Below, in pieces: positions 1 through 8,160 of a DNA stretch of 64,000 nt. Under the pieces are notes generated by a model. It was not told the DNA's origin, did no database searches, and saw only the letters and a program-made list of their open reading frames with translations. Within the stretch, counting starts at the first letter, position 1. Each line of letters begins with the position of its first letter. Origin of the DNA: Paenibacillus agilis (lineage in GTDB: Bacteria > Bacillota > Bacilli > Paenibacillales > Paenibacillaceae); NCBI RefSeq assembly GCF_007786455.1, contig NZ_VNJK01000001.1:1882074-1946073 (forward strand). Reading direction: 5' to 3'. The position numbers and the translations under genes were made by a program.

Positions 1-114
1 TGGTTTGGATTTGCTCCTATGTATGCCATTGTATTTTTGTATCTTGTCATTCCTTTGGTTTGGCTTAGCGCGCAACAAATGACTCACTCATTTAGCCAAA
101 TTCAGAGGCTGTAA
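1..114 (+). CDS. C-terminal end of an unidentified membrane protein (5' truncated)
   Basis: An open frame enters from the left edge and stops at TAA 112-114, leaving 37 codons. The segment has one strongly hydrophobic stretch (about residues 7-23) followed by a short polar tail with several Gln and Ser, as expected for the last membrane helix of an integral membrane protein. It lies 51 bases before the next gene on the same strand and so probably belongs to the same cluster. In Tad/type II-like clusters the gene before the small pilin-like genes is often a membrane platform protein, but the fragment is too short to identify. Confidence 0.6.
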   Translation, partial: WFGFAPMYAIVFLYLVIPLVWLSAQQMTHSFSQIQRL

Positions 115-165
115 TAATATTCAGTACTTTTAACTTCAACTTATTTATAAAAGGAGATATGTTCA

Positions 166-636
166 ATGAATAATGCTCAATCCGCGTTAAAGGTAGCTGC
201 AGGTATATTTCTAACCATTGCTCTAATTACAATTGTTGTTCTTCTATTTGTATCCGCTCAAGAGGCAACCAAAACGGCACAGAATGAGTTTTCATCTATT
301 CAGACGGAGTTAAGCAAAGCATCCTTCACCGTGTACGACAACACAACGGTAAGTGGCTCTCAAGTTATAAATGCGATTCGCAAGTTCCATCAAAAGGACC
401 AGTTTGGAATTTGGGTGAAAACAGGTAAGGACAAGTCAGCGAATAGTGCTGGAATGTTCTATGGAGCTAATGTTGATTCAGACGGAAAGATATCCAATAA
501 TACTCGTAATGATAAAATTGAATTGGCGATGCAGGAAGCTTTAGATACTTATGTAAATCCGAGTGGAAAGTTTCTTGCCAAATTAATTGTAGATTCTTCT
601 AATGTGACGAGAGCGATTGTGTTCGAACAGCAGTAA
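166..636 (+). CDS. Single-pass membrane protein, possible pilin-like/Tad-like cluster member
   Basis: 156 codons, with an aggag-type ribosome binding site just upstream of ATG 166. The N-terminus carries one hydrophobic helix (about residues 10-30) behind a short polar start, so the bulk (residues 31-156) would be outside the membrane. A stretch VYDNTTVSGSQVI (about residues 56-68) resembles a motif I recall from small Firmicutes proteins encoded with Tad-like secretion genes; these are sometimes misnamed permeases. No enzyme motif is visible. It is followed by three more proteins of the same design (N-terminal helix plus soluble domain), which argues for a shared envelope apparatus. Function is inferred from context only. 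Confidence 0.7.
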   Translation: MNNAQSALKVAAGIFLTIALITIVVLLFVSAQEATKTAQNEFSSIQTELSKASFTVYDNTTVSGSQVINAIRKFHQKDQFGIWVKTGKDKSANSAGMFYGANVDSDGKISNNTRNDKIELAMQEALDTYVNPSGKFLAKLIVDSSNVTRAIVFEQQ

Positions 637-692
637 TAAGATGGGCAATCGTTTATGGATATATAAAAATGCGCAGGAGTTGACTAAACAAT

Positions 693-1073
693 ATGAACGA
701 AAATGTTCGAGAACTTATCGCCTTTTCCTGCGCTATCCTTATATTTGTAGGTGCTTTAAGTATGGCCGTCAACTACTACCAGAGCTCTGCTGGGTTGTTG
801 AACGCATTGGTGCTAGATACAAGGAGGCAAGATCGGACAATCCATGAGAACTTTGAAATCACTGCTCCACCTACGATAAAAGGAGCTGATATTGTTTCTA
901 TGTTGACACACTTGAAAGATTCTAATGTAGCCATTGAAGTGGATGGTTACTCTTTTCTTCCAGAGATGGAGCTTGAGGATATGCCGGTTTCTTTTATAAA
1001 TGTTAATCGAATGTATGTGCCTGAGCATAACCGTGATGCATCTGGCCGCTTGCTTCGGATTCAATACAGATAA
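693..1073 (+). CDS. Small membrane-anchored protein of the same cluster
   Basis: 126 codons starting at ATG 693, with a caggag ribosome binding site about 11 bases upstream. One hydrophobic helix (about residues 9-27) is followed by a soluble domain. The piece TIKGADIVSMLTHL (about residues 62-75) parallels the VSGSQVI segment of the preceding protein (a Gly, then a short Val/Ile-rich helix before a strand), hinting that the two are distant paralogues. Another reading of 617-847 in a different frame overlaps this gene but has no ribosome binding site. Probably a minor pseudopilin-like or assembly component; not identified by family. Confidence 0.65.
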   Translation: MNENVRELIAFSCAILIFVGALSMAVNYYQSSAGLLNALVLDTRRQDRTIHENFEITAPPTIKGADIVSMLTHLKDSNVAIEVDGYSFLPEMELEDMPVSFINVNRMYVPEHNRDASGRLLRIQYR

Positions 1074-1084
1074 GAGGTGAGTAT

Positions 1085-1636
1085 ATGGTAGATGCCATGC
1101 GAGTTTGGCTCGCTTTAATGTTGGTCATGTTGTTGTTGTTCATATTTCCATTACGGGATACTTTTCAGCGACATGATGAGATGAGTGAGTTAGTTGCAAT
1201 GAAGGTTGCCACTGCGTACGTGGATGCTATTCGAGATAAAGGTGTAATTACTCCTCAAATGTGGAATTCGTTAATAGAGGATCTTTATCGAACAGGTTAC
1301 GTTTATGACATTGAGATGGAGCATTACGAGAAATATTATGTTCCTATATATAATGATCCGGTACAGCACAATTCCTTTCAAAATGAGTTTATGACGCACT
1401 ATCAATTGGTCCATCATAAGGACATGATGAATAAACTATTTCCTAATACATCGATTGGTATTTCTGACTCTTCTCGTCTGTATCACTTAAAGGCAGGGGA
1501 CTATTTTCAAGTTACACTAAACAGGCTTGATGAAACTCGTTCGAGTAGATTAACTCGGTGGTTGACGTTTGATGCAGATCCTGTTGCTGCTTTCAGTATA
1601 CCAATAGGAGGAATGGTGCGAAATGAGACTCATTAA
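1085..1636 (+). CDS. Membrane-anchored protein of the pilus/secretion-like cluster
   Basis: 183 codons starting at ATG 1085, eleven bases after the previous stop, with gaggtg as ribosome binding site. Residues 7-22 form a Leu/Met-rich helix preceded by a single Arg; the remainder is soluble and rich in Tyr, His and Asp. The design (short cytoplasmic start, one helix, about 150 extracellular residues) is that of TadE-like or DUF4320-like proteins of Gram-positive Tad systems, but I cannot confirm the family. Its last 14 bases overlap the start of the next gene, indicating translational coupling. Confidence 0.65.
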   Translation: MVDAMRVWLALMLVMLLLFIFPLRDTFQRHDEMSELVAMKVATAYVDAIRDKGVITPQMWNSLIEDLYRTGYVYDIEMEHYEKYYVPIYNDPVQHNSFQNEFMTHYQLVHHKDMMNKLFPNTSIGISDSSRLYHLKAGDYFQVTLNRLDETRSSRLTRWLTFDADPVAAFSIPIGGMVRNETH

Positions 1637-2594
1637 GTGGGCAATCTTTTTCGCTTGCATCATACTTCCATTTAGTTGGACGCATCGGCAGCAAGTTAAG
1701 GAGTATCGCCATAAACTTATTGTAGAAGAGCAGTATAATCGATGGATGAACACAGCGGTGGATGATGCAGCACAAGTATTAAAAGAAACAGCTGCTTGGA
1801 AAGCAACCGATGACTCCTATGAATCGAACAAACAGCTAATTCTTAATAAACAGCATGCGGTAACTACTTTACTTCATTCTATTTACGTTAATTTGAATAT
1901 CGAAGACGACGTAGTTGCTCAACAGGCCTTATTTTTTTATATCCCTGCAATCACTATAGTTGGTTACGATGGCGCTTACTTCTATGTAAATGAACGCTTT
2001 TCGACAATGCAAGGGTCTGAGAGAATCGAACATGTATGGAAACCTGTGCACCCTTATTCTTATGTAGATCAACATGGTAACGTGTACACGTTCACATTGG
2101 ATGATTATGTAACAGTGTATGATTCATCGGCACGTAAATGGATAAGTGGTTATCAGCATGAGCTGAAGCTCCGCTCAAGTCTTTCTCTTCTTCAAGATGA
2201 TGTGCGATTCGATGATGTACGGCGAATGACGATTATTCAAACAATTCAACAAAAACTTGAGCACTATATAAATCGGCATAATGAGTGGGCGCGGCGTAAT
2301 GGAGTGTCATATCTTTTTACGATGCCAACCATACCAACCGAGCAGTGGAATAATACGATTAACGATATAAGTATTATGTCATTTATACAAGGGATGTCGG
2401 TTGGTGCATTTACTTATAATCACTATGCGCTGGGAGGTTCACGGATTTTGCAGCGTGATACATGGTATGCTTCGATTCAAAACAATGTCAAGGTCGCTTA
2501 TCCAGAACGTTGTGCGCCTTCAAAGTACATTGAAACTTTTTCGAGTGATCGTGATGCTGCCAGCAAAGGATATTATGTGAAGAGATGTTATTGA
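1623..2594 (+). CDS. Exported protein of the pilus/secretion-like cluster, function unknown
   Basis: 323 codons starting at ATG 1623, inside the end of the preceding gene, with aggaggaa about 10 bases upstream. Residues 4-18 are hydrophobic and could be a signal anchor. The body has no enzyme signature I recognise; recurring features are VDDAAQVL near residue 50, a YDGAYFYVNERF segment near 117-128, and Cys residues only near the C-terminus (two of the last 35 residues), which could form an extracellular disulfide. It is the last gene of the cluster: about 110 gene-free bases separate its stop from the TPP aptamer. No obvious terminator follows it. Confidence 0.65.
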   Translation: MRLIKWAIFFACIILPFSWTHRQQVKEYRHKLIVEEQYNRWMNTAVDDAAQVLKETAAWKATDDSYESNKQLILNKQHAVTTLLHSIYVNLNIEDDVVAQQALFFYIPAITIVGYDGAYFYVNERFSTMQGSERIEHVWKPVHPYSYVDQHGNVYTFTLDDYVTVYDSSARKWISGYQHELKLRSSLSLLQDDVRFDDVRRMTIIQTIQQKLEHYINRHNEWARRNGVSYLFTMPTIPTEQWNNTINDISIMSFIQGMSVGAFTYNHYALGGSRILQRDTWYASIQNNVKVAYPERCAPSKYIETFSSDRDAASKGYYVKRCY

Positions 2595-2703
2595 GGGGGA
2601 GCATCATATGATTTGAAGTGGTGATCGATGATGTCATTCCTCTCTTTCCAAAACATCTTATTCATGGTACACTTACGGTGCAAAAACATACCAGAACTAT
2701 CCA

Positions 2704-2793
2704 ACACTAGGGGGGCCGGTTATCGGCTGAGATGAAGCATAGGCTTCGGACTCTTAACGACCTGATCTGGATTATACCAGCGTAGGGAAGTGT
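2704..2793 (+). promoter_or_regulatory. TPP riboswitch aptamer (THI element)
   Basis: The conserved TPP-binding segments are present in order: CTGAGATGAAGC near 2727-2738 and CCTGATCTGGATTATACCAGCG near 2761-2782, then GTAGGGAAG. Outer helix P1 can form from acact (2704-2708) and agtgt (2789-2793). It stands upstream of tenI-thiO-thiS-thiG-thiD-thiE, the expected regulon. Established knowledge: TPP binding lowers expression of thiamine synthesis genes. Confidence 0.95.
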
Positions 2794-2848
2794 GGATTGG
2801 GATGATGAAGACCGGCATGTCTAACTAAAGGGCACGTGTACCCTTTGC

Positions 2849-2965
2849 TCAGCATACAGCTTACTAGCTTGATTGTAACAATATGCTGATCTAAGCGTAT
2901 ATATCGTAAATATGCCCTTACGATAAGTTGCACGACATACGTAGCCAGTAGATACGTTATCGTGA
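2849..2965 (+). promoter_or_regulatory. Structured leader between TPP aptamer and terminator, with competing hairpins
   Basis: About 230 bases separate the aptamer from the terminator, far more than a usual TPP expression platform. Perfect inverted repeats are visible: tcagcata 2849-2856 with tatgctga 2882-2889, and atcgtaa 2903-2909 with ttacgat 2918-2924. The latter arm (2918-2926) can instead pair with ttatcgtga 2957-2965, with one G-T pair. The two pairings exclude each other, as in a switch. No ribosome binding site plus start is convincing here, so a leader peptide is not proposed. Confidence 0.5.
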
Positions 2966-3026
2966 GCGGATGACATGTGCCTATTACGTGAATTTATTGC
3001 GTTATAGCTATCGGATTGCTCAGACC

Positions 3027-3060
3027 AAGGACCACTCTTTCTATAGAGTGGTCCTTTTTG
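3027..3060 (+). terminator. Intrinsic terminator of the TPP riboswitch expression platform
   Basis: Eleven-base perfect stem aaggaccactc (3027-3037) / gagtggtcctt (3046-3056), loop of eight, followed by a T run. It lies between the TPP aptamer and tenI, so it would abort transcription of the operon when TPP is bound. Confidence 0.9.
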
Positions 3061-3137
3061 TCTTGGATTTTCATCATCACTTCCTCGAATTCCTTCACAC
3101 AGAAAGAGAATTATCGTTGGTTGAGGAGGCATAACGA

Positions 3138-3788
3138 ATGATGATTGTACCTTGGCTACATGTAATAACCCCACCAGTGCAAAAGGTAGATGAGGTCATA
3201 CGTATAGCTATTGAGATAGCAGACAATGTAGATTTCATACACCTCCGGCAGAAAGAATGGTCAGCAAGAAAGTTGTGGGAGGTAATTGCAAGCTGCAGGC
3301 ACTCCGGCATACCTACACAAAAATGGATCATCAATGACAGATGTGATGTTGCGGCATCGACTCAAGTAAAAGGGGTTCAACTCGCCTATCATTCATTACC
3401 GTGTAGAGTTGTTAGACGGATGTACCCGCAATTATCTGTAGGAGTATCTGTGCATAACGAAAATGAGGCTGCAATTGCGGAACAAGATGGCGCTGATTAT
3501 TTATTATATGGTCATTTGTTTGAAACTTCTTGCAAATCAGGGGTTCCAGGGCGTGGTTTAGGTGGTCTGCAGGCATGCCGAGAGGTAGTTGATGTTCCTA
3601 TCATTGCGATAGGAGGCATTACGCCGAATCATATTATGAAAGTCGTTCTAGCTGGCGGTTCAGGCGTCGCAGTTATGTCAGGTATTTGGAACGCAGAATC
3701 ACCTGGATTAGCTGCTCGTGCCTATCGGGAAGCAGTGCTGAGCAGCGCGCAATATGCGGTTCATGAAAGAAGTTATTCAAGGGAGTAG
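3138..3788 (+). CDS. tenI: Thiazole tautomerase TenI
   Basis: 216 residues, TIM-barrel of the ThiE/TenI superfamily. TenI aromatises the thiazole tautomer released by ThiG. Visible motifs: LRQKE (36-40), IINDRCDVA (64-72), GHLFET (125-130) and AIGGI (157-161). The GHxFET loop carries the His expected of TenI, whereas true ThiE has GPxF here; the thiE at 6962 indeed has GPMF. That distinction and the position directly before thiO support TenI rather than a second ThiE. ATG 3138 has gaggagg about 11 bases upstream; a second ATG follows immediately. First gene of the TPP-controlled operon; tenA, which often precedes it in Bacillus, is absent here. Confidence 0.88.
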   Translation: MMIVPWLHVITPPVQKVDEVIRIAIEIADNVDFIHLRQKEWSARKLWEVIASCRHSGIPTQKWIINDRCDVAASTQVKGVQLAYHSLPCRVVRRMYPQLSVGVSVHNENEAAIAEQDGADYLLYGHLFETSCKSGVPGRGLGGLQACREVVDVPIIAIGGITPNHIMKVVLAGGSGVAVMSGIWNAESPGLAARAYREAVLSSAQYAVHERSYSRE

Positions 3789-3808
3789 CATGGAAGGGGT
3801 GGGGAGAT

Positions 3809-4963
3809 ATGGACCTTTCAAGACATTCAGATGTTTTGGTAGTGGGCGGTAGTGTTATTGGGTGCTCGGTAGCTTATGAATGTGCGAAGCTTGGGATGAG
3901 GGTAACTGTACTAGAACGAGATGTATTGAGTCATGGAACTTCTAGAGCTGCGGCTGGTATGTTGGCACCAACTGCTGAACGATTTGAGAATAAAGACCTT
4001 GCACATTTTGCTTATACCAGTCTAGATCTTTTTTCCGGTTGGGCAGAACAACTATGGTTGGATAGTGGAGTGGACTTGGAGCTTAGACGGAAGGGTCTGC
4101 TTATTCCTGTGCATTCACAACAGGAACAGACTCTAGTCGGTACAGAACTTCAAATTGCTGCGGAAGTTGCAGAGACAGGAGCAAGCGGACATATACAGTG
4201 GCGTAACTTACTTGCTGAAGCGGGAATGTATCCATATATCACTCCTACGGTATACGGAGTATATGAAGTACCTCACGAAGGACATGTGTCACCTGTGAAG
4301 TTGATGGAAGCATTAATAGCTGGTTCGCGAAAAAGAGGCGTTCAGTTTAAGGAGTATCAGGAAGTAAAGAAAATCATTTATGAAAATAGTGTCATTCGTG
4401 GTGTCCAAACAGCTGAGGGGACATGGAGCGCAGAGCATGTAATTATATGTGCTGGCGTAAACAGCGACAGCTTTAATGAGCAGACGGATATTCGCACCAA
4501 TTTTTTCCCTGTTAAAGGAGAGTTGGCGGTTGTACGCACGGACTATGTGTTTGATTCGATCCTGTATGGTAATGGAACATATATAGTCCCGAAAAGTGGT
4601 GGTCATATATACATAGGTGCCACTTCTCATCCGCACCGTTATGATCGGAAAGTAAACGTGGGATCAATCACCAACTTGATTCAGAGCGCGATTTCGTACA
4701 TTCCAAGTTTGTATGAAGCAGAACTTGTTACTGCATGGGCCGGTCTCAGGCCAGCCACTTCTGATGGTCTTCCCTATATTGGGCCGGTCTCCCATATTAA
4801 AGGACTATGGTTGGCGGCAGGCCATTACCGCAATGGCATACTACTAAGTGCAGCAACTGGGATTGGTGTTGCTTCTTGGATTCATTCAGGTAAGATGCCG
4901 TGGGCCTGGATGAACGCTTTTGATCCGCTTCGTCATACGGTAATGCCGCAGGTTGTTCATTGA
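3809..4963 (+). CDS. thiO: Glycine oxidase ThiO
   Basis: 384 residues, FAD-dependent amine oxidase of the DAO family. ThiO oxidises glycine to the imine used by ThiG for thiazole formation. The dinucleotide-binding motif VVGGSVIG (11-18) is followed by the acidic residue at the end of strand 2 (LERD, 35-38). GMLAPTAE near 50-57 and the C-terminal TSDGLPYIGP and AGHYRNGI segments are typical of glycine oxidases. Starts 20 bases after tenI with ggggtgggg as ribosome binding site. Length matches the family (about 370). Same strand and operon as thiS and thiG. Confidence 0.93.
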   Translation: MDLSRHSDVLVVGGSVIGCSVAYECAKLGMRVTVLERDVLSHGTSRAAAGMLAPTAERFENKDLAHFAYTSLDLFSGWAEQLWLDSGVDLELRRKGLLIPVHSQQEQTLVGTELQIAAEVAETGASGHIQWRNLLAEAGMYPYITPTVYGVYEVPHEGHVSPVKLMEALIAGSRKRGVQFKEYQEVKKIIYENSVIRGVQTAEGTWSAEHVIICAGVNSDSFNEQTDIRTNFFPVKGELAVVRTDYVFDSILYGNGTYIVPKSGGHIYIGATSHPHRYDRKVNVGSITNLIQSAISYIPSLYEAELVTAWAGLRPATSDGLPYIGPVSHIKGLWLAAGHYRNGILLSAATGIGVASWIHSGKMPWAWMNAFDPLRHTVMPQVVH

Positions 4964-5017
4964 AAATGTGGTGGTATAGGTGAGGTATTATCATCGTTAG
5001 GCAGTTAGAAAGGTTGG

Positions 5018-5227
5018 ATGAAATTGAAACTTATTATAAACGGAGAATCGATTGTTTTTCCTGAGCAACAAGGTCACATCTATCAGTTGCTTTGTCATTT
5101 ACAAATGGAACAGCGAATCGTGATTGTGGAGCTTAATGGAAATATCATTTCCAAGTCAGCATATGAAACAACGCTATTGTCCGATGAGGATCGGATCGAA
5201 ATTGTACATTTTGTTGGAGGGGGATAA
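5018..5227 (+). CDS. thiS: Sulfur carrier protein ThiS
   Basis: 69 residues, ubiquitin-like fold, ending in VGGG; the C-terminal Gly-Gly becomes the thiocarboxylate that donates sulfur to the thiazole ring. Length (66-70) and the pattern [10 protein letters not shown] at the start fit ThiS well. Five bases separate it from thiG, with which it acts in a complex. The adenylating enzyme ThiF is not encoded next to it, so activation must rely on a ThiF/MoeB-type protein from elsewhere in the genome. The final Gly beyond the Gly-Gly pair means either Gly pair could be the functional end. Confidence 0.92.
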   Translation: MKLKLIINGESIVFPEQQGHIYQLLCHLQMEQRIVIVELNGNIISKSAYETTLLSDEDRIEIVHFVGGG

Positions 5228-5232
5228 AAATA

Positions 5233-6006
5233 ATGAAATCACCTTTACGTATCGGACCGCATACATTTGAATCGAGATTGCTATTAGGAACTGGAAAGTT
5301 CCCTGACTTTGATATTCAGCGTAAAGCAGTGGAAGTGTCCAAGACGGAAATATTAACGTTTGCTATTAGAAGAATGAATGTATTTGAGCCAACCCAACCT
5401 AATTTTCTAGAGAGCTTAGATCTAAATAAATACACACTTTTGCCAAATACAGCAGGTGCATCTACAGCTGAAGAAGCTGTACGTATTGCTCGTCTGGCGA
5501 AGGCGTCCGAACTATGCGATATGATCAAAGTAGAAGTCATCGGTGATGCTAAAACCCTTTTGCCTGATCCATTAGAAACCTATCGTGCTTGTGAGATTTT
5601 GTTGGATGAAGGCTTTATCGTACTGCCATACATATCAGATGATGTGATTTTGGCTAGAAGATTGCAAGAACTTGGTGTACACGCCGTAATGCCTGGTGCA
5701 TCTCCGATTGGAACAGGACTCGGATTGCTAAATCCACACCATCTTTCTTTCATTATTGAGCAAGCTACTGTGCCAGTAATTGTTGATGCTGGCATAGGGA
5801 CACCAAGCGATGCTGCCAAGGCAATGGAGCTTGGTGCGGATGCAGTATTATTAAATACAGCCGTATCAGGGGCAAAAGACCCTGTAAAGATGGCTGAAGC
5901 TATGATGTGGGCAGTAGAGGCTGGCAGACTAGGCTATGAAGCTGGTCGTATTCCAATGAAGCGCTATGCTTCGGCTAGTAGTCCATTAGAAGGTATTCCG
6001 ACGTGA
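5233..6006 (+). CDS. thiG: Thiazole synthase ThiG
   Basis: 257 residues, close over its whole length to Bacillus ThiG as I recall it. It condenses deoxyxylulose 5-phosphate, dehydroglycine and ThiS thiocarboxylate. The Schiff-base Lys lies in CDMIKVEV (Lys99). The [17 protein letters not shown] and [11 protein letters not shown] segments line the phosphate and substrate sites, and [16 protein letters not shown] and [16 protein letters not shown] mark the C-terminus. The stop TGA overlaps the GTG start of thiD, showing tight translational coupling. ggaggggg supplies the ribosome binding site at the end of thiS. Confidence 0.95.
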   Translation: MKSPLRIGPHTFESRLLLGTGKFPDFDIQRKAVEVSKTEILTFAIRRMNVFEPTQPNFLESLDLNKYTLLPNTAGASTAEEAVRIARLAKASELCDMIKVEVIGDAKTLLPDPLETYRACEILLDEGFIVLPYISDDVILARRLQELGVHAVMPGASPIGTGLGLLNPHHLSFIIEQATVPVIVDAGIGTPSDAAKAMELGADAVLLNTAVSGAKDPVKMAEAMMWAVEAGRLGYEAGRIPMKRYASASSPLEGIPT

Positions 6007-6983
6007 GTGCAGATCAGTCGATTAAAATCTATTCACTAAGCGGTGACATATATATTTCTCCAATGAATGGCGCTGATAAATTGCAATCGGATTGGGCTAA
6101 GAACCATTCGTTTGAACGTGATAGTATCCATCCGGCTACGGAATTATTGGTGCCAGCTCGCGCCGCGACCATTGCAGGCTCAGATAGCAGCGGTGGTGCT
6201 GGTATCCAAGCTGATATTAAGACATTTCAAGAGTGTGGAGCTTATGGTATGAGTGTTATTACAGCTCTTACGGCCCAGAATACACTTGGTGTTCATGATG
6301 TTCATCGTATTCCGGCTGCACATATTGCAGCCCAATTTGATGCGCTTGAAGATGATGTTCGACCAGATGCGGTAAAGACGGGTATGCTTGCAGATGGTCA
6401 AACTATAAATATTGTTTCTGAACGACTGGTAACTTATCGTTGGCCTAATATTGTAGTAGACCCTGTTATGATCGCTAAAGGTGGGACGGCACTTCTAGAA
6501 AAAAACGCGGTTGAACAATTGAGGACACATTTGCTACCGATTGCCACAGTTGTAACACCTAATATTCCAGAGGCAGCCGCTCTTACTTCAATTGCTATTC
6601 ATAGTCGCATAGAGCAATTCGAAGCGGCTAAGCGATTGCATGAGCTAGGAGCAGGGCATGTCCTTGTAAAAGGCGGACATGGCCCAGATAAGGACTATTC
6701 AACAGACTTGCTATATGATGGTTCTGAAGGATGGTGGATTGAAGGGCCGCGACATGATACGATTCGAACTCACGGAACTGGGTGTACGTTATCTTCTGCG
6801 ATAACGGCTTACTTAGCAAAAGGTTATTCTGTGCTTGACTCAATTATAAAAGCAAAGCAGTATATTCATATGGCAATTAAATATCCAATTGCGGTCGGAA
6901 AAGGGCATGGACCAGTCAATCATTGGGCTGCACGTACATTGAACGGAAGGGATGGTTCGTTGTGTCACTACATAAAAAGCTGA
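6003..6983 (+). CDS. thiD: HMP/HMP-phosphate kinase ThiD with N-terminal extension
   Basis: Ribokinase-fold kinase making HMP pyrophosphate. The ThiD N-terminal motif [16 protein letters not shown] is at 56-71, whereas most ThiD proteins begin only a few residues before it. [10 protein letters not shown] and the anion-hole [10 protein letters not shown] are intact, and the length after the extension (about 270) is normal. GTG 6003 overlaps the thiG stop. In-frame alternatives are ATG 6063 and TTG/GTG 6147/6150; none has a strong ribosome binding site, so the start is uncertain. The first 52 residues show no known domain. Overlaps the thiE start by 22 bases. Confidence 0.9.
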   Translation: MSADQSIKIYSLSGDIYISPMNGADKLQSDWAKNHSFERDSIHPATELLVPARAATIAGSDSSGGAGIQADIKTFQECGAYGMSVITALTAQNTLGVHDVHRIPAAHIAAQFDALEDDVRPDAVKTGMLADGQTINIVSERLVTYRWPNIVVDPVMIAKGGTALLEKNAVEQLRTHLLPIATVVTPNIPEAAALTSIAIHSRIEQFEAAKRLHELGAGHVLVKGGHGPDKDYSTDLLYDGSEGWWIEGPRHDTIRTHGTGCTLSSAITAYLAKGYSVLDSIIKAKQYIHMAIKYPIAVGKGHGPVNHWAARTLNGRDGSLCHYIKS

Positions 6984-7621
6984 AGCTCATGTTTGTAGCA
7001 GGTTCGGTGAATTGTCCTCAAGGAATTGAAGAAACTTTAATGAGTGCAATTAAAGGTGGAATTACCTCTTTTCAATGGAGAGAAAAGACTAGTGAATCTA
7101 CTCTCAAGGAAAATGAACGAATTGAATTAGGCATGCGACTCAAAGATTTATGCCGTCAGAATGACATACTGTTTATTGTAAACGACGATGTTCAGCTTGC
7201 TGCACAGTTGGAAGCAGATGGTGTACATTTGGGACAAGAGGACATGTCGTTGACAAAGGCGCGCAAACTTCTTCCTGTGGGGACGATTATTGGTCAATCT
7301 ACTCATAACGTGGAAGAAGCTCTTGATGCGGAGTATGAAGGCGCAGACTATATCGGAGTAGGACCGATGTTCTTCACCCAGACTAAAAAGGATCTTCATC
7401 CTGTCATTGGACCCTCTTTAATTATGGATATGCGTCGAGCTGGAATTAAAGTTCCAATCGTAGGTATTGGGGGAATACATGCAGAACGGGTTACACCAGT
7501 TGTTAAGGCTGGAGCGGATGGTGTTGCAGTCATTCATGCCATTGCATCTAGTGAGCTAGGTGCTGAAGAAGGAGCGGTTCAGATTTACAAGCAACTAGCT
7601 TCTTGGTACGAGATGGCCTAA
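6962..7621 (+). CDS. thiE: Thiamine-phosphate synthase ThiE
   Basis: 219 residues, TIM barrel joining HMP-PP and thiazole phosphate. Motifs QWREK (38-42), FIVNDDV (71-77), GVHLGQED (87-94), GQSTHN, GADYIGVGPMFFTQTK and VGIGGI give phosphate and pyrophosphate binding. The GPMF loop separates it from TenI. An upstream ATG at 6923 is in frame but lies deep inside thiD; GTG 6962 has ggaaggg about eight bases before it and gives the usual length, so it is chosen. Last gene of the operon, followed by a terminator at 7660. Confidence 0.93.
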   Translation: MSLHKKLKLMFVAGSVNCPQGIEETLMSAIKGGITSFQWREKTSESTLKENERIELGMRLKDLCRQNDILFIVNDDVQLAAQLEADGVHLGQEDMSLTKARKLLPVGTIIGQSTHNVEEALDAEYEGADYIGVGPMFFTQTKKDLHPVIGPSLIMDMRRAGIKVPIVGIGGIHAERVTPVVKAGADGVAVIHAIASSELGAEEGAVQIYKQLASWYEMA

Positions 7622-7659
7622 GTAATATAACGAATTCATATCATATAGTTTGTCTCCCA

Positions 7660-7688
7660 GCTCCTACAACCTGTAGGAGTTTTTTTCT
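7660..7688 (+). terminator. Intrinsic terminator after thiE
   Basis: Stem ctcctac (7661-7667) / gtaggag (7673-7679), five-base loop, then seven T residues. Closes the thiamine operon. Confidence 0.9.
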
Positions 7689-8145
7689 TAGTTTTTTTAT
7701 GCGCTATCTTACGGATTATTGCAGAGTCCGTGATTTCGCAATCTCATATTCTTAGTGAAGAGTGTGGGCAGTACCATTATCTTGTGGGTTTTGTAATTAT
7801 TAAAAACACCTAAAATACAAACAAAAAAAGAGACTTCCAAACCTTGGGTGTGATAGTATGGATATACATCAGAAAATCGCTCCATAGAACGTACTAACCT
7901 CATTCATTATTAAATCCCGACTGCTTAGAACTCTAAAGCCTATGAATAACTTTAAACTTTATTGCACTGAATTTCAGTAGAAAGCTCTATATCTTTTATT
8001 CCATCATGTGTGAATCATATGTTATATATTCTTCTGAAACGAATGTAACGTATTCAATATTTGTTATCGTGAAATAGCCTGTACAGTTAAAAAGCAGACC
8101 GATAACGGAGTAAATAATGTACCGTAGGTAATCCTAATCTACATG
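7689..8145. other. Gene-free stretch between thiE terminator and deacetylase gene
   Basis: About 460 AT-rich bases with no ORF that has both a start and a ribosome binding site. The only longer open frame (minus strand, 7709-7903) has no coding character. A promoter for the following gene must lie here, but I cannot pick a convincing -35/-10 pair. Confidence 0.5.
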
Positions 8146-8160
8146 AGAAGGTGAACGTAT

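Noticed and set aside
2821-3174. 117-codon minus-strand frame in the thiamine leader
   Set aside because: Runs through the terminator and the tenI start; composition and lack of ribosome binding site indicate chance.
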